Part shown: positions 35,701-45,709 of the stretch, piece by piece
Numbering within the stretch: the stretch's first letter is position 1
How the letters are laid out: each line of letters opens with the position of its first letter
From: Molanna angustata
Taxonomy: Eukaryota; Arthropoda; Insecta; Trichoptera; Molannidae
Assembly (NCBI GenBank): GCA_963576475.1
Contig: OY754968.1
Span: 17,806,734 to 17,870,733, forward strand
Direction: 5' to 3'
Length of the DNA: 64,000 nt
Notes under the pieces: generated by a model
What the model saw: the letters and a program-made list of their open reading frames with translations, nothing else
Databases searched by the model: none
What the model was told of the DNA's origin: nothing
Program-made: the position numbers and the translations under genes

Positions 35701-38700
35701 ATCCTTCTGCCGCTGATATGAAAACAATATTATGCAAATTGTATCTCGATGCTACAAATATATTATGTTAAAGCGAGTACACAAAGATAATAAATAGTAG
35801 TGACTTAATATAAGAAAAATAAAAAAAAATATATGTAAAAAAATATCCATAAGTACTTAATTTTGACAAATCTTAGCAAATATTTTTAATTGTTTATATT
35901 AAATTTATGAAAAATTAAAAAAAAAACTCTTCGTCATCAAATACAAAACGTTTGTTGTAATTTTCTATTGTCAAAATTAATAATATTTTTTTAAAAGTAA
36001 AATATTATTAATTTTAAAATATTATGAAAAGAGATATAACTTTTAAATTCTGATAAAGATAACTCACCACCGGACATGGAATGATCGTTTTGACTGTGGA
36101 GATCACTTTTATAAGATTTTTTGCCCGATGAAGCTTTTGAGACTCTAAAAGGTACAAAATACACATTAAAATTTTCTTTAAACTTGTAATAACATATTAG
36201 TCAATTTGTTCATAAATTTTTGAAATGAAATCGCTAGCGGCATCTATAATTTTGTTCTATTTTGATTTGTTTTAATATAGAGATTTTGGCAGATATATGA
36301 TAAATAGCCATTTACTAGTCTTGTACTTTGTAAGCCTGAGGATTTTTTAATCCAATTTTTTTAATCCAAATTTTTCAGCAATGTCATTAATCAGAAGAGG
36401 CTTCCTCTTATTTTTTAAGTTCTGATTGGAATTAGCGGCAAGCACATACATTCGATAAAATAAAACAAATACGCCTATACTCATTCGCGAGAAGACAATT
36501 GCAATAATTTTATGTATATGTTTCTATTTTTCAAAGATTTGAACAATTTAAGACTACTTACCGCGTTCTAAAATCGTCTGGTGTTTTGTGTTTTTTATTC
36601 TCATAATAGCTGTTAGTGGAAACATTATTTTTATCTTTTTCATTATTTATTTTCATTTTATCGGGACAGTTTTTTCTCCTTTTCATTTCATTTAAATTGT
36701 TTTCTATCATATTCAATTTATCGACTTGTACATCAGGTTTACATATTTCACTTTGATCAACCAGGTTTGACTCTATTAAACTCTCTTCATCCTTCAAGGA
36801 TGTTTCCAAGAAACGATTTTCAATGGGAGAATTAAACAAATCTTCTTTAACGTTAGTTATGTATGCGTCATCCATGTCTATGCTAATATTTGTTGATGTA
36901 CTATTAGATATTCCGTTATTCTCACCAAAACTAAATTCTTGAAAATTATTTTCTATTATATTATCGTCGATGTCAAATGAACCATCAGTAGAGGCGTGAA
37001 CTGATTCTTGACACGTTAAAGTGTTCCACACATCAACATCAAATTTTTGTTGGTACGCCACAATATGTTTTATCACAGTATTAACTACTTCGCTTATATT
37101 ATCAATTGTAGTTGCTAGTGGTTTTTCAATAGATTCGTATATTTCTTGTTTCAGAGCCACTACTTCAGCATGAAATTCAGATATTTCAGGTTGATTGTAT
37201 TCTTTTTTGTAATCATATTCGCTTTCGTTCAATAATGCCTTACTGTCAGAAATACAATTATCTTTAAACGAATCTTCACTCGGACTTGATAAATTGTCAT
37301 CGATAGTCGAATTACGGTTGTTCTTGTTAAATATTTCTTTATTTTCTAACAAAAAGTCGCTGTTTTCTACATTTTCACTCTTTTTTAGAGCTTCATAACG
37401 ACTTTCATCGCAACAATGCGGACTATGAAGATAATTGTTATTATTTGTCTCGTCACTTTGATTAACATTATTTGACAGTGTTAATTGCAATATTTCTTCT
37501 TCATCTTTGCAACATATGTAAACATTGGAAAATAAACTGTTTTCGTATGAATGGGGGCTTCCAGAATAATCCTACAAAAATCACAATTATTTATTATCAA
37601 AAGATTTATAAATGCATATGAAATATTTTATTTGATAAATCAAATAATTTTCGGTTAAAAATATAACAACCTGAAGCGTGTAAGCTAAATGTTGAAATCC
37701 TGGGTAGTTAGGATTGTGGATTCCTCTGGGCAAGGGATGACTTTCATTCTCTTGAATATAGGAATCTTCGCTATCAGATACTTCAAACATTTTTTCATTT
37801 TCATCTTGCGGAGAAACGTCGCTTGATGAGCAGCTTCCATCAGTGTCTAATGGTGAAAAATGTTAAAATCAATACAAATATGTAAGTATACCTACTGATG
37901 TATTTTTTTAAAATAATGAATATGTCCTTGAAATAAGTACATATACATCCTCATACATTCCATAAACTAACCATAAATGCTTGTACTATAGGTTAACGAA
38001 ATCGGTCGTTGCAGGTTTGGAACTCGCGACCACTGGATTACTAACCCAACCGCTTAAATACCGATTAATACCGCTCTACCACCACCCATCTAATATATGC
38101 AAATATTTATAGAATTATTTTATATATATATATATTTCTATCTATCTTTTCTTGTTTTCTTTTATTTGTGTATTTAGAAATAGATCCTTTTTTACATTTT
38201 ATTATAACAAAAATAGAGTGTAGTTATTATTTGTACGAAAACCTGGACAAATATTATTATACAGTGCAGTGATAGCTTTTCAAGTGAACAACGCGGTGAC
38301 GCCACTGACGTGACTTATGTTTATTTGTTTAAAAACATAACCAACAAAATTTCTTTCACACATTAAAATATTCGCTCTCTGATGCAGGTAATTTTATTTT
38401 TTTATGAATGTATATGTTTTTAAACGTAACCTAGTCATACATCTAAACAGCAAAGATGCTAAAACGACAATATTTAGAAAAGTATAGAACATTAATCAGA
38501 TTTCCAAATATAAAATAGATATAATTTCGTATTCTTCTTCTTGAGTCCAAGCTCCAAGCATATCTTTACATATTATAAATATACTCTTTGGGTCCAAGAA
38601 GATATTATAATATTGTTAATGTCAATTTAAGGTTTGCTATAGTAATTTTTTTGATGGAGTGAAATCATCACGAAATCGTAATATTTATTTTCATTATTTG

Positions 38701-40709
38701 CACTTTGATACAGCAGTTTCTGAAATAAAATTGCGTTTATTAAGACAATTTTCCAAAAGAGTGCTTTGTTTCAATTCTACAAGTTGCTTTTAATAACCTG
38801 AGTATCACGTGGGCTGAACAGAGCGCAAATTTGAGTTTTTTTGTTTGGTTGGTGCAAACCGCCCCCTTCCACAACCAAAATTATCAAGTTATTTGCCGGA
38901 AACTATAGCAATAAACAACGAAAAAAAACATATATACGAAATATATCTGTGAGACGATTAATATCGTAAGTCTCCAGAATGTGGCAACTTGTTATTGGGT
39001 GCGTGTTAAATTAATATTTGACATAGTACCTGTTAGTTGCCCGAGAAGCAAAATTAAATAAATAAATATACCTACTTGCATAGCACAATATTGATTTTCA
39101 CTTTTACTAGAGTTTTGTAAATTGATTTGCTAAACATTTTCTCACTATCACTATAGATTTTACACATTTTACGATTATAAAACATTCTGATTTCGAATTA
39201 AAAATTATTAAGTAGGTAAGGAATAATTTATTTACTGCCATGTAGGGATGCACGGATTTTTTTCCTATGGTGTGTTTGTTTAATTGTTTTGTTTTTGGGA
39301 AATTTACTACATTTCTTATACAGATGTACCTATTATGTAAAAAAAACTAAAACAAATTAAAAATTTCTACACTATATTAATAATATTTGCCGGCCTTCGT
39401 GTCTCAGTTGGTTAGGTATCTGACTGCTGATCCAAGGGTCCCAGGTTCGATTCCCGGTGGAGACATTTTTAATTGTGTTTTAAGTCTGGATCTGTGAAAC
39501 GGTTTAATATCGTCTCCAGAATGTGGCAACTTATTATTGGGTGTATGTTAAATAAGTATTTTACATAGTAGCTGTTAGTTTTACGAGAAGCAATAAATAA
39601 GTAATATTTTTTACTGGTGTGTATTTTTGTTTTTTTTTTTAATTTTTATCTTGGTGTTTTTTAATATTTTCTTCAGTATTTTTCTATTTTTTCGCTTGCC
39701 AATTTATCTTTTTGATGTTGTACATAATATTGTCATACTTTGTGATTGGTTGTTTGGAAGAAATTGTCTACTAGCAATAAACCCGTCAGCGTGCACTATA
39801 TTTGTAATAATTTATTATGTACAAATAAATAAATATGTTGAAATAAATAAATACAAATAAATAAATACTGGATTGTTGAAAGTAAGTAAGTACATATATG
39901 AGGTTAACAATAAATTAATAATAAGTCGACCTTCGTGGCTCGGTTGAATATCTGAGGTCCCGGGTTCGATTCCCGCTGTGGACACTTTTTATTGTGTTTT
40001 CGGTTTGGATCTGTGAGACGATAAACACCATATATCTCCAGAATGTGGCAATTTATTTTGGAGATATATGGTGTTTATCGTGAGACGATAAACACCATAT
40101 ATCTCCAGAATGTGGCAATTTATTTTGTGTGCGTGATAAATTAATATTCTTCATAGCATCTATTAAATGGCCGAGAAGATAAAGAAAATTAAAATAAATA
40201 AATATTGATAATTATAAAGGTTTACCTTCATAGTGGAATAAGATATCATCGTTTGAATCATAACAGTGTTCTTTGGATATTTTTACACTGAATGTATCCG
40301 AAAAGTTTTCAAGATTTTCATCTACACCTCTGTTATCCGGCTTTACACTATTTTTATCATTTCTTCTAATCGGTATATTAGATATTTTTGCAAAATTTGA
40401 ATTGTTATAAATTGTCTCAGAATATTCTACAAAAGAATTGTCGTTGACGATATTCTCTAAATTCCTCCGTTCAATAAATATTGCATCATTATGATTAATT
40501 AGACTTGTAGCGTTACGATTATCGTTTTCTTGTGAATCATTCGGGAGATTTCCGCGAACATCAAGAAAATTTTCGTAATGTTCATTTACAGCAACTGATA
40601 ATGTATGAACTTCAGTGTTTTCCCATGAAGTTGAATTGAATTGATCTTGGGAAAGGTTTCCATTGTTGCTAATTTGTGCTAAATTTAGCTCTGGCTCTTT
40701 CAGAAACAT
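23279..40709 (-). CDS. Schip1: schwannomin-interacting protein 1 (SCHIP1), long isoform, 11 coding exons
   Basis: A cytoplasmic, cortex-associated adaptor. The vertebrate protein binds schwannomin/merlin (NF2), and the fly protein acts in Hippo signalling. Exons in transcript order are 40226-40709 (start), 37671-37846, 36562-37571, 36068-36144, 35609-35751, 28860-28980, 28465-28674, 28026-28189, 27222-27362, 26997-27130 and 23279-23402. All borders are GT/AG and phases agree, giving 2784 nt and 927 aa. Conserved blocks are [20 protein letters not shown] (exon 2), [15 protein letters not shown] (exon 5) and [15 protein letters not shown] (exon 6), then [17 protein letters not shown] at the exon 6/7 join. 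After these come [18 protein letters not shown] (exon 8) and the C-terminal coiled coil [20 protein letters not shown] with [11 protein letters not shown] (exon 10). Exons 1 and 3 are Asn/Glu/Ser-rich, probably disordered. An upstream coding exon cannot be excluded, because the frame is open to the acceptor at 40719. Confidence 0.93.
23403..24318. other. SCHIP1 last intron, 3' part
   Basis: AT-rich intron DNA with no recognisable element before the rearranged Penelope region. Confidence 0.4.
24476..24575 (-). repeat. SINE family A, truncated copy 4
   Basis: It matches the box B and head region of family A on the minus strand ('tggttagcgcattgggttag', 'gtcgtgagtttgaattctgcc'). The tail is missing. 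Confidence 0.7.
24577..24716 (+). repeat. 140-bp direct repeat, left copy
   Basis: Identical, as read, to 25618-25757. It starts ttaacattgtatattatcc and ends ctaaggttt, and is separated from its partner by 901 bp of Penelope-like sequence. Confidence 0.9.
24815..25427 (+). pseudogene. Penelope-like RT C-terminus plus GIY-YIG endonuclease fragment
   Basis: Broken frames give [20 protein letters not shown], then [19 protein letters not shown] with [16 protein letters not shown], then [20 protein letters not shown]. Last is the GIY-YIG-type start [20 protein letters not shown]. These are the successive blocks of Penelope polymerase: RT thumb, linker and GIY-YIG nuclease. Stops occur between blocks and the nuclease domain ends early (25427), so it is dead. 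The RT palm is absent. Confidence 0.85.
25618..25757 (+). repeat. 140-bp direct repeat, right copy
   Basis: A perfect copy of 24577-24716 at an offset of 1041 bp. It may be a long target duplication or a template switch made during insertion. Confidence 0.9.
25921..26996. other. SCHIP1 last intron, 5' part
   Basis: AT-rich; no coding signal. It runs to the donor just below exon 10. Confidence 0.4.
27363..28025. other. SCHIP1 intron 8
   Basis: Nothing recognisable except an 11-bp direct repeat 'gatctgtctta' at about 27404 and 27466 that flanks a short G+A-rich segment. Confidence 0.4.
28981..29591. other. SCHIP1 intron between the internal first exon and exon 6
   Basis: AT-rich, no coding similarity; short open frames here look like chance. 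Confidence 0.4.
29721..30840. promoter_or_regulatory. candidate region for the SCHIP1 internal promoter
   Basis: This is the interval just upstream of the internal first exon on the minus strand. No TATA box was identified. The placement is inferred only from the ATG-bearing exon next to it. Its far end is bounded by an LTR-like element. Confidence 0.3.
30841..31827. mobile_element. TG...CA element (probable solo LTR), copy 1
   Basis: This 987-bp element is a close relative of 58246-59207. It starts TGATACCCTCC, ends GCGTCA, and has a GC-rich core (about 31270-31640) in an AT-rich surround. A TATA-like (AT)n run occurs at 31199-31218. The core holds open frames on both strands (for example [20 protein letters not shown] on plus). 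They are not like known proteins, and the shared frames in the two copies differ by indels, so I do not call a gene. No matching target duplication flanks this copy. Orientation is arbitrary. Confidence 0.65.
31828..33773. other. SCHIP1 intron DNA
   Basis: Mostly AT-rich. Two less AT-rich patches (about 32790-33020 and 33100-33200) may be old repeats, but no protein match was recognised. Confidence 0.4.
33774..34634 (+). mobile_element. repeat family R, TIR-bearing copy (non-autonomous DNA element)
   Basis: The ends are inverted: CCAACTGTCGAT at 33774 and ATCGACAGTTGG at the right end. The 861-bp body has no open frame of note. Body sequences recur at 13320-13900, about 45040-45620 and 50014-50560. 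A CA-repeat lies at about 34409-34428. Target duplication is not clear. The family serves as the target of the LINE at 45621-50013. Confidence 0.7.
34640..35608. other. SCHIP1 intron DNA
   Basis: AT-rich DNA. It contains 'gtggccaacactaaactct' at about 35000, which matches 7488. No gene was seen. Confidence 0.4.
37913..38090 (-). repeat. SINE family A, copy 3
   Basis: On the minus strand, box B-like 'ggtcgcgagttccaaacc' and the body ending in 'ttcattatttt' match copy 2, with a small duplication in the head ('ggcggtattaatcggtattt'). It lies in SCHIP1 intron 1. Confidence 0.8.
38091..38940. other. SCHIP1 intron 1 DNA
   Basis: Contains a (TA)n run at about 38120; no gene was recognised. Confidence 0.4.
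38948..39068 (+). repeat. SINE family B, headless copy
   Basis: It carries the body 'ctgtgagacgattaatatcg...ccagaatgtggcaacttgttattgggtgcgtg...gcccgagaagcaa' without the tRNA-like head. Confidence 0.7.
39390..39600 (+). repeat. SINE family B, full copy
   Basis: The tRNA-like head has box A 'tctcagttggttaggtatctg' and box B 'ggttcgattcc', then the shared body and an A-rich 'aataaataa' tail. Other copies are at 38948-39068, 39926-40200 and 43928-44108 (minus). Confidence 0.85.
39926..40200 (+). repeat. SINE family B, rearranged copy with internal palindrome
   Basis: The head is as in the full copy. The block 'gagacgataaacaccatatatctccagaatgtggcaatttatttt' then occurs twice, separated by an inverted piece 'ggagatatatggtgtttatc'. 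This forms a palindrome around 40060-40105. Confidence 0.8.
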
Positions 40710-41399
40710 TTCGAATATCTGAAAAAGACACAAATTAAACAAATCAGTGTCACGTAAAGATGTATTCTCTGGAATTGTTTCAGTTGAACTGAGCTAAACA
40801 CATTTTTTATAAAAATATGTTTTAAAAAACACGGTAAAATATTATTATAATAAGACATTATAAACAACAAAATAACGGTGTAGATTTAGATATCATAATA
40901 CACATTTATAGTAATTAACAGTTTTAGATTTACACTTTATATTTTGAAATAAACAAATAATCGTACGATTAATGAAGCTAAGAATGAAGTTAAAATTATA
41001 TGATTATTGTTTATATAAAATACTACACTTTGCGCATAAACCATATAAGTACATAGATACATACACAGTTGTACAATCACACTATACTCAATGGGAGCGG
41101 GTCGATACAATATTTTTAAGCACATCGGGTTTTAAGAACTTTACAGCTTTATATTATATGTAATATAGCAAATATCACTTATACTTATAGGTATATGATG
41201 CAACTATTTTTCACCTTAAAATATTATAAATTCAATTTTATAGTTATTAGCAAATTCATTATTAAGTCGTATTTTTCTATTTCTAAAATAGATTCGCAAG
41301 ATTACCACAATTTCCCCGAAATATAAAGTTAACAAGTGAATCGTATGAATTATGTAACACGCGATTCATTTCATGAATGTGTCGAAAATGGAAAAAAAT

Positions 41400-41540
41400 G
41401 TTGTGAAAAACAAATGTTAATACTCCGCCCAGAGCCGGGCTAGCGGGCGGAATGGAAATACGAGGACAAGAGTGGCGCGACGGGAACTGACGCATATTTA
41501 GGGAGGGTGGGGGCGCGCCTTACTATTAGGGTTTAATGTG
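41400..41540 (-). promoter_or_regulatory. GC-rich patch, candidate promoter/5' exon of long SCHIP1
   Basis: In an AT-rich setting this stretch has 'ccgcccagagccgggctagcgggcgg' and 'gggagggtgggggcgcgcc', about 700 bp upstream of the first recognised long-form exon. It is likely a promoter or noncoding first exon, by composition and position only. SCHIP1 coding sequence on the 5' side would need a splice to the acceptor at 40719. Confidence 0.35.
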
Positions 41541-42202
41541 AGGCGATCAAGCAAAAGGAAAAATGAAATTATTAATTTATTGGGTACTTTTTTTATTATT
41601 TGTCTGAAACTGGATGAAGATATGGATATGTATTATCATGTCATGTATATAATATACCTAATATGATATAAATTTGTCATTGCAATAAGTTTGATGCCAC
41701 CTCTCTTGTCCGGATGTGGAGAAGAAAAATATGTTTTTCCTGTTTCATTATAAAATAAAAATACACACACAGATAAATTTACAATTATAAAAACTTTTGA
41801 TGAAAAAATTAGAAAATACACCGCTTTAGGTAACGAGATTAAAAGACTTTGATATTCTCGTAAAATAATAATATTACCGTTCATTATTTCAGCCACTGGC
41901 ATTATTCCAAAATCGTTAATCCGTAATTTAGAAATTATAGATTTATCGAAAAACTTAACAATAAAAATGCAAAAAACGGTAATAATGAATATATGTAGAA
42001 TCGTTAAAGATTTTTAAACGTTAATATTCGGGAATCAGAAGGGTTGTTAGGTAGTATAGTGACCTCCTCAGAGCCTAATCCTTTGATATGTTATGTATCT
42101 GGATGTGTGAACTATTCCCAATTGAAAGCTTGATGATGCGTTTGTTGCATTTTATTTTTTTCTTTTAAATAATTTACAATTTACGCATTGATCTGCTAAT
42201 TC
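41541..42202. other. intergenic DNA
   Basis: Nothing recognised. Confidence 0.35.
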
Positions 42203-42346
42203 TTTTGAGGAAGTGTATAGTGGTAATAATAATAATTGAGTGTTATTATCTTTTGAGGAAGTGTATAGTGGTAATAATAATAATTGAGTGTTATTATCTT
42301 TTGAGGAAGTGTATAGTGGTAATAATAATAAATGAGTGTTATTATT
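42203..42346. repeat. 48-bp tandem repeat, 3 units
   Basis: Units start at 42203, 42251 and 42299 and are nearly identical (ttttgaggaagtgtatagtgg...). The repeat peptide on the minus strand is a by-product, not evidence of a gene. Confidence 0.9.
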
Positions 42347-42844
42347 TGTTATTAATATCATTAGTAAATCGGCCAGCGCCGTAAAAAAAAAAACAAATAA
42401 AATGATGTAGTTAAGAACCATCGCGATGATGTTTCTGAGAGAGAAAAAAATATGTCATTAATTAGGTAAATGAAATATGTCGATGATGTGAATAATACAG
42501 CATCCTGAATTACTCAATACGGAGAACGAAGTATCCTATCCATAGGCATACTGAATTTCTTCCGTATTGTATTTATTAGTGGCTGACAATTATTCCTAAT
42601 CGGGTGCACCGATATGATCCTTTTTACCCAAAATTCGGTGATTCAGAAAACGCAGGCATCTTCGAAATAACGCTCGCCATCGACGCTGTAAACTGTAAAG
42701 ATACTGTCGATAATGGATGCATTCTATTTTACCATATCCTCGCAATCATATTACATATTGATTAAAACACAGTTTCTCGACGAAATAATTATGCCTGCGT
42801 AGGTATTTTGGCGGGATTCTCCCGTTAGTATCATGGATGTATAT

Positions 42845-43010
42845 AAAGTAATGGATGGAAGCACAGATAAAATTGTTGTAACTGCGGGGGGGGGGGGTCG
42901 CCGCCATCTTGCTCGAACCAAGTTTCATAGTGACCACGGATGTAACCAAAGTAATGGATGGATGCATTGATCAAATTTTTGAAGCTGCAGGGCGATTTCA
43001 AGGAAGTGCT
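42845..43010 (-). repeat. repeat with CAAGATGGCGGC motif, copy 1
   Basis: On the minus strand 'gcttcaaaaatt...atgc(a/c)tc.atc.at...ttcgagcaagatggcggc' matches 44480-44690, which reads in the plus direction. A 13-base G run lies at about 42884-42896. The CAAGATGGCGGC core equals a YY1-type site. Confidence 0.6.
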
Positions 43011-43927
43011 GATTATTTTATTTTATTTTATAGAATACAACAGCAATACAATAAAGATTTATACAAATATATAGAGATAATTTTTATGTTGCCAATTATA
43101 GTATTCGAAATATATTAAGTACATACAGATTTATTAACAATTATGAAGACAGGATGGGAAAGGAGAGAGGTAGGGAGGGGAGTGGGGGAAGCATCGACCA
43201 CTAGAAACTCATATTATGATTTACCTCACGTGTCTCAATGTATGAATAATGATAAATTAAAATTAAGTGTAAGGGGCACAATTAAAAAGTTAAAGAGTTA
43301 AAGATGTGCACAACAAGACAGCACAGATTAAATAACCGACAAATTCACAATTTTTTTTTGAATACATAAAAACTTGAAGCAAACATATCCAATTCCGGAT
43401 CCCTCAAACAATTTCTATTGTACCATATTATATTATCTTCATATATATAATTTATTTTAGTAAATGAAGCACAATATTGGTGTAAACTGGAGTAAATGAA
43501 ACCATTATTTCACTATAGAAAACAAATATATTATATGTATATAGAAAACTGCATATTTTCAAGACTTTACTATACCTACATACTCAAAGCAAAGGAATAT
43601 AAAAAAAATTATAAAATGTATACAATGTATAACAACAATAAAATTATAAAATGTAAATAAAGCAAAGCAATAAAAATTATTATGTACTTTTAGAAATTAT
43701 CTGAATAAGTACAATATATTTACAATATTATATAATGGCCAAATTGTATTAAAAATAAAAACTGGTGAAAATAGATTATTTTCTTGATTTTTTAATGGAG
43801 TTCTACATGTTAACGCCGTCAGCGATAAAAATGCGGTACCTACAATTTATATTTTCAAATGAGATTAGATTAAAAAATGCGTTTTATCTTTAAAAAAACA
43901 CGTGTGCTCCCAGAAAATACACGTGTT
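43011..43927. other. intergenic AT-rich DNA
   Basis: No gene. A G-rich stretch 'gggaaaggagagaggtagggaggggagtggggg' lies at about 43155-43187. Confidence 0.35.
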
Positions 43928-44108
43928 ATTTTAATTTTGTATTGCTTCTCGGGCAACGAACAGGTAGGTGCTATGTCAAATATTAATTCAACACGCACCC
44001 AATGACAAGTTGCCACATTCTGGAGATTTGTGATATTTATGTGTCCCCACCGGGAATCGAACCCGGGCCCTTTAGTCAGATACCGAACCAACTGGGCCAT
44101 GAAGGCCG
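43928..44108 (-). repeat. SINE family B, full copy on the minus strand
   Basis: Minus-strand box A 'ggcccagttggttcggtatctg' and box B 'ggttcgattcccggtgggg' lead into the family B body ending 'gcccgagaagcaatac'. Confidence 0.85.
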
Positions 44109-44288
44109 ACAAATGTTAAAAAAACACAAGTTACTTTAGGGACATTATTTTTGTCTGAATACCTACAGCCCAATTTCAAATGTATATACATACATATAAC
44201 AACTACTTCAAAGAACATATTAACGGTGAAAATAATGTTAAAAAATCTAAAAGACTATTAATATTTAATGCAACACAAATCCACTTAC

Positions 44289-44371
44289 CTAGAATGTGAC
44301 AATCCTCTTTCTTGGGATGATTTAAATCTACTCGATCGACTTTTGCAACCAAAAGCAGCACACATCACCAT
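44289..44371 (-). CDS. orphan first exon resembling a THAP zinc finger
   Basis: From an ATG at 44371 the minus strand reads MVMCAAFGCKSRSSRFKSSQ then ERGLSHSR and a good donor (gtaagt) in phase 2. THAP domains begin with a C2CH finger of just this form (C-A-A-x-G-C-x-x-R, then a 'G.S.H.FP' stretch), and many THAP genes split there. I found no second exon with the expected 'FP....W' and histidine part on this strand down to 40.7 kb. Joining it to SCHIP1 exon 1 breaks the frame. So it may be a pseudogene exon, the start of a gene whose other exons are missed, or an upstream ORF. Confidence 0.45.
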
Positions 44372-44479
44372 ATTTCTTTTTATTTAATATTTCATAGAAT
44401 AAATAATACACTGTTTCAACACAAAAATGATTTTAAAAATAATAAATTAGGTATGCAAAGGACACCCTGACAGCTTGAC

Positions 44480-44690
44480 GCCAAATGACAGACTGGTTGG
44501 AATAACGCGCGGCTTCAAAAATATTACGAATGCCTCTATCTATCCAGTTAGTGTACATCCTTGTGGTACCAATGCTACATTTGGGTCGAGCAAGATGGCC
44601 GCCAGGGGGTTTCTCCACACCCCCTATTGGACTCAAATGTCTTAATACATATTGGTTCGAAAGTTCCATCCATTACATCCATGGTTAGTA
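44480..44690 (+). repeat. repeat with CAAGATGGCCGC motif, copy 2
   Basis: Opposite orientation to 42845-43010. It shares 'cttcaaaaat', 'ttcc.tccattacatcc' and 'gggtcgagcaagatgg'. It sits immediately upstream of the THAP-like exon, so it could act as, or have carried, promoter sequence. This is inference only. Confidence 0.55.
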
Positions 44691-44819
44691 TAAGTAAATA
44701 ATAAAATAACTAAATACTTTTTTAATCTGGCAATTGCATATATAAGATTTTTCCCCCTCTAACCCATAGATTTTCATATAGTATACTATGTAGATGGAAT
44801 ACTCTGTGCAATAAGTGAG

Positions 44820-44851
44820 CAATGAGCTATAGGTATACCTATAGCTCATTG
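44820..44851. repeat. 32-bp perfect palindrome
   Basis: 'caatgagctataggta' is followed directly by its exact complement, with no spacer. Confidence 0.9.
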
Positions 44852-44859
44852 TAAGTGAG

Positions 44860-45000
44860 TCATGGTATATCGCGCGTTTTGGTTAGATAACTGTTCTCTA
44901 AATATTAACGAACAAAGCGTTTTTTTTTCGACAAATAAATCCGAAAACGATTCATATTAGTCGTTATTCTCCATAAACAAACGATGTTCTCTGCCCACCT
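44860..45000 (-). repeat. fragment of repeat family U
   Basis: On the minus strand it matches 63065-63245 ('gagaataac...tttcggatt.atttgtcgaaaaaaa...tttagagaacagttatcta...gcgcgatat.ccatgactca'). Confidence 0.7.
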
Positions 45001-45140
45001 TGTTGTCAAAAGTCCCGCGGAATAAAACCTCTTCATCTTCATCAATTTGTTCAAGAGAACTTTGTTCTCTTAACATATCGACAAAGTATCAAGCCTGGGT
45101 ACGCAAGTTTGTATGCAGGGTCTATATTTTTCACGGTTTT

Positions 45141-45620
45141 TCCAACTTTGAAGTCAAAAAACACCAACTTAGAGGCTTCGCAGCATAATTCGCAGCACAT
45201 GTTCTATATACGGATTTACTCAGAATTCGGAGTAGAACATTTAGTGTGTGAGTCACTTATAACTTTTGCTCAATTTACAGAGCTCAAAGTTTCAGAATAT
45301 ATAGATAGTTATAGACCTACAAAACTTTTACACTCAGAATTTAGAAAAATGTTTCAGTCAGGGGTTATCAACTTTGAATTTTCACTTTATTTTTCCATAT
45401 ATCTCAAAAATCATAAAAGCTAGAATGCTGAAAATCGGTTCACATATTGACACAGAAATAATCTCAAATCAATTTTTTTTCAAAGAAATTCGAGAGTTTC
45501 TCAAACATTTTTTATTGAGAAAAACATTTTTTTTATTATAAAATTATATGTTTAACTGCCTATATTTTCAAAGTTTTTAAAAATATCGAAAAAAACAGAA
45601 ACACCCCAACTAGATAATTT
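45141..45620 (+). repeat. 480-bp direct repeat, left copy (part of family R)
   Basis: It aligns without gaps to 50014-50493 with four substitutions. Family R sequence continues to its left (to about 45040), as expected if this is the original target. Confidence 0.92.
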
Positions 45621-45709
45621 TTTTTTTTTTTTGCGGGTGGCAGTTCTTGAGGAGAACACACTTAGGCCAATTGGCCCTTTGTGATACCACATTGGGGCTG
45701 TCCTCCCAC

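Noticed and set aside
39405..39465. tRNA gene with GGTTCGATTCC box B
   Set aside because: Member of SINE family B with several copies and a common non-tRNA body; stems do not pair fully.
42152..42421. 89-codon frame with repeated LLLLPLYTSSKDNNTQ as a membrane protein
   Set aside because: It is a translation of a 48-bp tandem DNA repeat with no conserved features.
40709..44289. THAP-like exon as the 5' exon of SCHIP1
   Set aside because: Splicing phase 2 to the acceptor at 40719 puts SCHIP1 out of frame and gives an early stop.
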